In this document: one piece after another, positions 58,824 to 64,000 of the stretch
How the letters are laid out: every line of letters starts with the position of its first letter
Numbering within the stretch: position 1 is the stretch's first letter
Origin: Candidatus Edwardsbacteria bacterium
GTDB taxonomy: Bacteria; Edwardsbacteria; AC1; EtOH8
Direction: 5' to 3'
NCBI GenBank assembly: GCA_031082425.1
Contig: JAVHLB010000005.1
Coordinates: forward strand, 1 to 64,000
DNA length: 64,000 nucleotides
Position numbers and translations under genes: made by a program
The notes under the pieces: model-generated
What the model saw: only the letters and a program-made list of their open reading frames with translations
Told to the model about the DNA's origin: nothing
The model's database searches: none

Positions 58824-59531
58824 TTAAAAGCTCCCCGAATAACCGCTAAGGTTCCCACCGGTGCCTCCCGGGCCCAGTGGTATCATGGCCCGTTTGCCCG
58901 GCTGGCTTTTCTTCAATGAAAAGATCAGCTCCTCCACCTCGGCCCTTTGGGCCTTCTCGCCCTCCCACTCCTTTTCCGCCTTATAAAAAAGCCTTATGGC
59001 CTCCGCCACCACCAGGTCCGCTATGATGTCGGAAACAGCCAGGCTGTCTCCGTCGCTTATCGGGTCCTGGTTGTAAAGCGCACCCACTACCAGCCCGTCG
59101 GTCACCGCGTCGGACGGTTGCGGGTGGATGTACAGGTTGCCGGAATCGTAGCCCACTGCCGGGTTTTCGCAGGTGGCCGCTATCGCCAGCTTGTCGTTCT
59201 CCTCTATCGGCCGCTGGATTATCCGGCTGGCCGGTATCACCAGGTAGTCGTCATTGGCCCCGTATTTCAGCTTGATATATCCCAGGGCCAGTATCTTGCT
59301 GGCGTCGGTTACGGCGTATTTGCAGGTGGCGGCCGCCAGGTCCTGGTTGGTCTCCTTGGCAGCGGTGGACATCAGCCCGGCGCACTCCGGATAAAGCCGC
59401 TTTAAAATGCTCTTGGCCCCGGAATATGCCCGGTTGATGTATAAAAGAATGTCGGTATCAGTGGGGTTATCGTCGCCTTCCCCGCTGTCCGTCCTAAAGT
59501 TGGTATAAAGATCCGCCGTAGTGTAGGCCAT
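58824..59531 (-). CDS. Head-tail adaptor-like protein
   Basis: A 235-residue protein with the pattern of head-tail adaptors: DLYTNFRTDSGEGDDNPTDT near the N-terminus followed by LLYINRAYSGAKSIL, then IHPQPSDA and ADLVVAEAIRLFYKAEKEWE in a helical C-terminal half. In podoviruses this position (between capsid and nozzle) is held by the adaptor. The similarity is by layout and weak motif. Confidence 0.5.
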   Translation of the reverse strand: MAYTTADLYTNFRTDSGEGDDNPTDTDILLYINRAYSGAKSILKRLYPECAGLMSTAAKETNQDLAAATCKYAVTDASKILALGYIKLKYGANDDYLVIPASRIIQRPIEENDKLAIAATCENPAVGYDSGNLYIHPQPSDAVTDGLVVGALYNQDPISDGDSLAVSDIIADLVVAEAIRLFYKAEKEWEGEKAQRAEVEELIFSLKKSQPGKRAMIPLGPGGTGGNLSGYSGSF

Positions 59532-59553
59532 ATATCACTCCTTGCTTTTATCT

Positions 59554-59588
59554 CCCTCTCCCAAAGGGGGAGGGGCAGGGGTGGGGTC
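59554..59588. repeat. GC-rich repeat copy between adaptor and capsid genes
   Basis: CCCTCTCCCAAAGGGGGAGG followed by GGCAGGGGTGGGGTC, in the gap between the adaptor-like and major-capsid genes. Confidence 0.8.
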
Positions 59589-59643
59589 GGTTCCCTTTAC
59601 TGGCTCCGGGGCCTTTAATAAGACCACCGGAGCCGTTCACTTT

Positions 59644-59676
59644 CCCCTATCCCAGGGGAGGGGCAGGGGAGGGGTC
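59644..59676. repeat. GC-rich repeat copy just after the capsid gene stop
   Basis: CCCCTATCCCAGGGGAGGGG followed by CAGGGGAGGGGTC. It ends 4 bases from the capsid-gene stop codon. Confidence 0.75.
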
Positions 59677-59680
59677 AGAT

Positions 59681-60946
59681 CTAGAAGTATTTCTCGATGT
59701 CGGTCAGAACGCCGATCTGTCCCAGATCGTAGAGCCCCATCTGCATGGGATGCCAGATGGCTATCTCGCCCACCGCCTGGCCGGGCACCCTCAGGCCGCC
59801 CTCTTCGGAATCCATGTAATCGGGCTCGTCATCTGCCAGCGGGGCCACCCACAGGTTCTTGCTGGGCATGACTATGGCCACGCCTTCCGGCATGTCCGGG
59901 TCCACCACGACCGAAAGGTCCTTGTCCACCTTCCAGTCGGGCTCCATGGCCAGCAGGGTCTTCTCGCCGTCCATGGGGTATCTCTGCCGGTCGGCAAAGG
60001 TCTTGTCGTAGAAGAAGTCGTTGGTCTGGCTGCCGATCAGCACCACGTCGCACTTGAAGTTGCCGCGCACGTTGACCCGCCTTTTCAGGTTGCGGATGGC
60101 CATAGACGGCTTTTCGTAGATGGTCTTGTCGTCGTCGGCCGAAATGCTGATGGGGTTGGTCCGGCCCGTCCGGGTCTTGCTGCCGATGGTGTTGTCCTTG
60201 GTGTACAGGTCCACCATCCCGTAGGGCAGCAGGTTGTGCGAGCCCAGCATGTACAGCGGCTGCTCGGCATGGGCCGCGGTAAAGGCCGCCCCGGTGGAAA
60301 GGTCGCTCTGCACGCAGGCCAGGGTCACCGTTCCGTTGTCGTTCTCGGTGATGGTGCTGATGATGCCGTAATATCCGGTGTTCAGCCCGCTGGAGCCGTT
60401 CCAGCCCGGCTGGCCGGAATCGGCAAACTCCACCGCCAGCCCCTCGAACAGGTGGTTTATCTGGGTCCCGGCCGGTATGGTGATGCTGGAGCCGCCGGGG
60501 CTGTTGGTGGCCTTGGCGCACACCTGGCAGGCGTAGCCCACGTAATGGGCTATGTTCATCATCTTGTTCAGCGAGGCCCAGGCGGTTTTGATCTGCTTCT
60601 TCAGCATGTTGGCGCCACTGGTGTCCTTCAGCTTCTTCAGCAGCCAGTCGTACCGCAGGGAGTACAGGTACTGGGCGACGTTGTAGGTCACCGCGTCGGC
60701 GACGGCCGCCTGTGCCGCGTTCTGCAGGTAGATGTTGCTGGTGGTGTGCAGGCCGCCCTGCAGCGCGCCGGTGTGCAGGCCCTGGCCTTCGATCACCAGC
60801 TGTTTATTGCCGTTCCAGTTGGCAACCTTCTCGTTGATGCGGTTGGTCTTCAGCAGCTTCGAAAGCTTGTTCTCGCTGTTGTACAGGGGTATGGCCTCTC
60901 TGCGGACCTCCTGCATTATGTTGGTAACTTGCGCTCTTGTGAGCAT
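59681..60946 (-). CDS. Major capsid protein candidate
   Basis: A 421-residue protein with the layout of a HK97-fold capsid protein: an N-terminal helical arm (MLTRAQVTNIMQEVRREAIP), a long central domain with KTAWASLNKMMNIAHYVG, and a C-terminal part with SKNLWVAPLADDEPDYMDSE, typical of N4-gp56-like and related capsid proteins. It lies directly downstream of a scaffold-like gene and upstream of the adaptor, as expected. Not proven by motif alone. Confidence 0.65.
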   Translation of the reverse strand: MLTRAQVTNIMQEVRREAIPLYNSENKLSKLLKTNRINEKVANWNGNKQLVIEGQGLHTGALQGGLHTTSNIYLQNAAQAAVADAVTYNVAQYLYSLRYDWLLKKLKDTSGANMLKKQIKTAWASLNKMMNIAHYVGYACQVCAKATNSPGGSSITIPAGTQINHLFEGLAVEFADSGQPGWNGSSGLNTGYYGIISTITENDNGTVTLACVQSDLSTGAAFTAAHAEQPLYMLGSHNLLPYGMVDLYTKDNTIGSKTRTGRTNPISISADDDKTIYEKPSMAIRNLKRRVNVRGNFKCDVVLIGSQTNDFFYDKTFADRQRYPMDGEKTLLAMEPDWKVDKDLSVVVDPDMPEGVAIVMPSKNLWVAPLADDEPDYMDSEEGGLRVPGQAVGEIAIWHPMQMGLYDLGQIGVLTDIEKYF

Positions 60947-61033
60947 GGGTATTCCTCCTGTTTATTTATGGATTTATTGTTGTGATTGTCGTTTTCCTAA
61001 CCATGATCACCGGATGATGGTCCTGAAATTTTC

Positions 61034-62029
61034 CTAACTCTCCATTGCCCAGTTGGCCAGGGTCTTCCCCGGTGTAGGCGCCCCTTCCGCTTCCGGCTGG
61101 GGAGCCCGGACTATGTCCGAAAGCTCGGCCAGCTTGTCCTTGTTTTCGCGGTAGTGGTTCAGCACCGACAGCTCGATCTGCTTCATCATGGGGTTGTCCT
61201 TGCCCACGTTCTGCTTCACGAACTCGGCCACCTGGTTCTGCAGGGCCGGGTTGCCGGCCTGCATGGCCTTGCCAAAACTGTCTAACCAGTCGCTCTGGGC
61301 CTGGGTGGCCACCATTACCGGGTCCACCTCGTCGCCGTGCTGGTCGTTCAGGATCTTTATGGCCAGTATCTGGGCCTCCGGAACATCCGGGGCGAACTTC
61401 TTGCTTTCGCTCAAAAAGTGCAAAGCCTCTTCGGCCTGCTGCTTTTCGGCCATCGGCCGGCGGATGTCGGTCAGCTGCTCGGTTAGTTCGTTTATCCTCT
61501 GCATGGCCGGGGTGAGCAGTTTGTTCAGCTGTCCGGGCAGGATCTCGTTGTACAGCCTCTGCTCCTCCGGGGTCAGGGTTGCTTTCAGGTCTTCCGGGAT
61601 CTCCAGGCTAAAGGTCTGCTGGGGCGCCTTCTGTTCGTATTCCGCCAGCTTCTGCTGCAGGCTGGTCAGGGCGGCGGTCTTCTCGCCCAGGGTGCCGTCG
61701 TATTTTTTGCGCACCCCCTCCAGCCTTTTGCCTATGTTGTAGTCGTAGCTGGCCTGAAGGACCTTGCGCTCCTCCGGGGTCAGCTTGGCCATCAGGGTGG
61801 AATAGTGGCGTCCCAGTTCCGGGCTGTCCGGGGTAAATTCGTCCTTGGGTTGTGCGTCCGGCGCTTTCGCAGGTTCTGCGCCATTTTTGCCGGTGGCGTC
61901 CGGTTGTGACTGCGGTTTGTCGGGCGCTGCCTCGGCCGGGATCTCTGCCGGTTTCTCCGGGGCGGCGGGTGCTCCGCCTCCGGCCGGTGGATTCAGGTCG
62001 GGCAGTATCTTTCTCAGAAAATTGTTCAT
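61034..62029 (-). CDS. Scaffold-like protein
   Basis: A 331-residue protein: a proline/alanine-rich N-terminus (residues about 10-80), a long charged helical region (RKVLQASYDYNIGKRLEGVR, TSLQQKLAEYEQKAPQQTF), and a helical C-terminus. This is the composition of phage scaffolding proteins, which are lost after head assembly. It immediately precedes the major capsid gene in the transcript. The stop lies 88 nt from the capsid gene. Confidence 0.6.
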   Translation of the reverse strand: MNNFLRKILPDLNPPAGGGAPAAPEKPAEIPAEAAPDKPQSQPDATGKNGAEPAKAPDAQPKDEFTPDSPELGRHYSTLMAKLTPEERKVLQASYDYNIGKRLEGVRKKYDGTLGEKTAALTSLQQKLAEYEQKAPQQTFSLEIPEDLKATLTPEEQRLYNEILPGQLNKLLTPAMQRINELTEQLTDIRRPMAEKQQAEEALHFLSESKKFAPDVPEAQILAIKILNDQHGDEVDPVMVATQAQSDWLDSFGKAMQAGNPALQNQVAEFVKQNVGKDNPMMKQIELSVLNHYRENKDKLAELSDIVRAPQPEAEGAPTPGKTLANWAMES

Positions 62030-62106
62030 GGTAACCTTTCTCTGGCTTTAACCGGCCAGGTCGGTCTTGTTTGGTTGGGTTGAACTTTTAACCGTTGAAT
62101 TGATCA

Positions 62107-62664
62107 TTACCACTGGGCCGGTTTGCTCTTCTTGTTGTCTATCAGGTCCGATGTAGATACCTTTAGCTGGCAGTCGGTACTATCGGCAGCCACGTTGCCG
62201 GTTAATCTCAATGCTATGCCGGCCGCGTTGCTCTGCCGATAATCAAAAGCCTTGTACCAATCAATAGTATCTTTGGCGGTTATGGTTGGTTTCAAACTGT
62301 CGGAAGCCAAAATAGCTATCCATCCGTTGGCGCTGTCACCATAGCATTTGCCGTCATTGTCGATGTACTTGTAGGCAATGTCCGGCACATAACACACGGT
62401 GGCCGTAGTGTCCTTGGGATAGAATTTAAAGTAGTATGCCCCGTACGGCACCTGATCGGTCCCAAAATACACCAACATGGTGTCCGATCCGGTCCCGTTG
62501 GTGGTGGCCGCATAGGTGGTGGGGATATAGGTTCCCCGGGTGGAATTGGCGCCCAGGTAAGAGCGGTACTCGGTCTGGCTCAGCGGGCTGTTTTGGGCCT
62601 GGCACACGCTCACGCTGAAGATCAGCGCCAGCACTGCCAAAAGGATTACTGCTTTTTTGATCAT
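62107..62664 (-). CDS. Secreted late protein between head genes
   Basis: A 185-residue protein with a clear signal peptide (MIKKAVILLAVLALIFSVSV, cleaved after CQAQ). The mature part is beta-rich (MLVYFGTDQVPYGAYYFKFY) with a few cysteines. It is encoded within the head-gene cluster but carries an export signal, like two other late proteins. Function unknown. Confidence 0.6.
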   Translation of the reverse strand: MIKKAVILLAVLALIFSVSVCQAQNSPLSQTEYRSYLGANSTRGTYIPTTYAATTNGTGSDTMLVYFGTDQVPYGAYYFKFYPKDTTATVCYVPDIAYKYIDNDGKCYGDSANGWIAILASDSLKPTITAKDTIDWYKAFDYRQSNAAGIALRLTGNVAADSTDCQLKVSTSDLIDNKKSKPAQW

Positions 62665-62706
62665 GGTCCTTAAACTCCTGATTATGGTTAAATTCTTATT
62701 ATTCCT

Positions 62707-62776
62707 CCCTCTCCAAATGCTTTTGGAGAGGGTCGGGGTGAGGTTAACCTCAGCCAGAGGGGTTGGGGGTGAGGTC
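62707..62776. repeat. GC-rich repeat copy between late genes
   Basis: CCCTCTCCAAATGCTTTTGG...GGTCGGGGTGAGG, then a second partial copy ending GGGGGTGAGGTC. In the gap between the secreted head-cluster gene and the next late gene. Confidence 0.8.
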
Positions 62777-62792
62777 TCTCTTTTGCTTTGGT

Positions 62793-63524
62793 TCAGTCTC
62801 CGGCCAGCTTCCTCAGCTCGGCCAGCACTTCCCAGGGAGCCAGCCCTTTGGTGTCAATGTCCACCGCCGTGGCCTTGTTCTCCAGCTCCAGAGTGACATC
62901 GTCTATCATGCCGGCCAGCACCTTGTTGGTGGCGTCCTCCGGAGCGGATATGCTCAAAGCTTCGCAAACGGCCAGCAGCTGGGCCTTGTTCATCTGGGAT
63001 ACCGGCTTCTCCCGGTTCTCGGCCAGATCGATCGTCTTATTCCCCTCTCCCTCAGGGGGTGGGGGTGGGATCTTTTCATTGGGGCCGTTCTTCTCCAGCC
63101 AGGCCTTGGGGAATATCTCGTTGGCGCCGTCTTCCTTGCGCTTGGCCGTCACCTTTCCGTCCTGGCTGATGTCCACGATCAGCACCCGGGTCTTCTCGCG
63201 GACTATCTGGCCGTTCTCGTATTCGTGCGGCAGCTTCGGCAGCATCACGTCGATCATCTTCCCTATCCTGGGATCCTTGGGAGCCGGCTCGGCTTTAGCC
63301 TGGTTCTCCGGCTTGAACTCGTCGGATATCTCGCCGGCTATCCCTTCCGGCAGCAACTTAATCGGCAGCACGTGGTTGATCTTCCCGTCGTTCAGGGTGG
63401 CATTGACTGCGGTGTACTCCACTATGGTGGCCTCCCTTCGCTCGGTCACCAGCCTGCCCTCCCGGTACTCCCCGGTCGGAATGTCGGCGGTTATCCGTCT
63501 TCCCAGTAGTTTTTGTTTGTCCAT
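62793..63524 (-). CDS. Late protein, unknown function
   Basis: A 243-residue protein. The N-terminal half is beta-rich (RRITADIPTGEYREGRLVTE, YTAVNATLNDGKINHVLPIK); the middle contains a GC-rich repeat copy (PPPPPEGEGNK); the C-terminus is helical. Its position between the portal and the scaffold suggests a head or connector role. No recognised domain. Confidence 0.45.
   Translation of the reverse strand: MDKQKLLGRRITADIPTGEYREGRLVTERREATIVEYTAVNATLNDGKINHVLPIKLLPEGIAGEISDEFKPENQAKAEPAPKDPRIGKMIDVMLPKLPHEYENGQIVREKTRVLIVDISQDGKVTAKRKEDGANEIFPKAWLEKNGPNEKIPPPPPEGEGNKTIDLAENREKPVSQMNKAQLLAVCEALSISAPEDATNKVLAGMIDDVTLELENKATAVDIDTKGLAPWEVLAELRKLAGD
63042..63071. repeat. GC-rich repeat copy inside a late gene
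   Basis: CCCCTCTCCCTCAGGGGGTG followed by GGGGTGGGATC. Read on the - strand it encodes IPPPPPEGEG in frame. Confidence 0.75.
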
Positions 63525-63532
63525 GGTCTCTC

Positions 63533-64000
63533 CTAAATGATTGGTTGGTTTAATATTTTCTCGGGATCTTGCGCCCCCGGTGGCGTCGGTATTCCGGCTC
63601 CCGGCTGTCCCGGGATCTGCGGCACGTTGGCCAGTGCCACTTCCTGCGGCTTGTCCACCCCCGGTATGTCCATCAGCTCAAACAGCCGCTTTATCAGCTG
63701 CACCGCCGTCTTCTGAAGGTTCCCGGTGGTGTCCATCGGCACTATGGTCTTCAAAAAGAACATTATTCGGCTTATCTGCAGGTTTATTTCCTGGCTTATC
63801 AGGCTCTTGGGTCCCACCTTGGCCCGGGATATCACTCCCATCATCTCGGCCGTCCAGGGGTACTTCTTGGCCACGGTTATCTTCTTGCCGTTGTTAAGCT
63901 CCAGCTCCTCTTCGCTCTCGATCTCCCTCACCTCGCTCACCAGGTTCTTGTCGGCCAGCATGTTCAAAAGATCGGTGTAAAATCTGGAGAACTCCTCGGC
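63533..64000 (-). CDS. Portal-protein-like C-terminus (partial)
   Basis: The reading frame continues off the right end of the window, so only the last 155 residues are seen. They begin AEEFSRFYTDLLNMLADKNL, run through EEELELNNGKKITVAKKYPW and a helix (LISQEINLQISRIMFFLKTI), then a proline/glycine-rich tail (QIPGQPGAGIPTPPGAQDPE). The helical stem and tail fit a podovirus portal (head-tail connector) C-terminus, and the position upstream of the scaffold and capsid fits. An internal ATG at 63961 is not needed as start. Confidence 0.5.
   Translation of the reverse strand, partial: AEEFSRFYTDLLNMLADKNLVSEVREIESEEELELNNGKKITVAKKYPWTAEMMGVISRAKVGPKSLISQEINLQISRIMFFLKTIVPMDTTGNLQKTAVQLIKRLFELMDIPGVDKPQEVALANVPQIPGQPGAGIPTPPGAQDPEKILNQPII

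Larger units (their letters stand above)
30305..64000. mobile_element. Integrated phage (prophage), left and central part
   Basis: From 30467 the genes are short, overlapping and phage-like. A rightward early module (30467-41261) faces a leftward late module (64000-41432) with capsid, portal, tail, fibre and lysis candidates. The left end is placed at the dif-like site because host housekeeping genes stop just before it. No integrase, repressor, terminase or DNA polymerase is present in the window; terminase should follow the portal beyond 64000. A phage contig joined to host DNA by misassembly is an alternative, but the host and phage share the GC-rich palindromic repeat and the junction falls on a dif-like site. 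Confidence 0.75.

Noticed and set aside
59750..60985. 411-codon rightward frame opposite the capsid gene
   Set aside because: The leftward frame is better placed in the late operon and has capsid-like composition; the opposite frame is histidine/glycine-rich shadow.
30305..64000. Gene-transfer agent instead of a prophage
   Set aside because: The early module with a replication-like gene, resolvase and operator, plus cargo genes, points to a phage. GTA clusters usually lack such a module.

Overview
The window reads as a GC-rich chromosome segment of an uncultured diderm bacterium, followed by the left and central part of an integrated phage. A two-membrane cell is indicated by an MlaE/MlaF lipid-transport pair, many lipobox proteins, RlpA, and a large secreted protein with a FlgD-like C-terminal domain. 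That last type of domain, the DUF2723 protein and the TPR lipoproteins suggest the FCB group or a related candidate phylum. No marker here fixes the phylum, so this is inference.

Host part (1-30216). First come mlaE and mlaF, then a divergent pair: an M19 dipeptidase and a solute-binding lipoprotein fused to a TonB C-terminal domain. Next is a long leftward run: tldD, TPR lipoprotein, pyrK, pyrD, rlpA, pyrF, pyrE. It is tightly coupled by ATGA overlaps and encodes late UMP synthesis with a cell-wall gene embedded. A rightward DNA-damage island follows: umuD, umuC, a lipoprotein, an SRAP/HMCES gene, uvrC, ogt. After it come a beta-CASP metallo-beta-lactamase protein, tRNA-Arg(CCG), a DUF2723 membrane glycosyltransferase-like protein, the secreted protein, holA, a zinc-ribbon coiled-coil protein and leuS. 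An AT-rich membrane-protein gene closes the host part.

Phage part (about 30305-64000, running off the window). A 28-bp sequence strongly resembling a dif site (XerC/XerD arms) lies at 30305-30332, exactly between host and phage genes, and no integrase gene is present in the window. The phage may therefore use host XerCD. A promoter with a palindromic operator then starts a rightward early module (30467-41261) of small genes. These include a RuvC-like resolvase, a DUF5131 protein, a DPBB/RlpA-like protein, a ParB-like protein, zinc ribbons, a lipoprotein, and a frameshifted membrane-protein gene. A bidirectional terminator at 41328 separates this from a leftward late module (64000-41432): portal C-terminus, capsid and scaffold candidates, adaptor, a 1338-aa nozzle-like protein, a 2137-aa polyvalent protein carrying a degenerate GGDEF domain, fibre-like secreted proteins, an NlpC/P60 endolysin and small membrane proteins. 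The layout is that of a podovirus-like phage. Terminase, the rest of the portal, and any integrase or repressor would lie beyond 64000.

The most unusual feature is a GC-rich palindromic repeat family (CCCTCTCC ... GGAGAGGG ... GGGGTGAGGTC). One nearly symmetrical copy sits in host DNA at 1840-1901 and about fourteen loci lie in the phage. All phage copies have the same orientation on the + strand whatever the gene direction. Many lie in frame inside phage proteins, and some supply stop codons or a whole C-terminus. A second, AT-rich repeat type occurs inside leuS and in the phage polyvalent gene.
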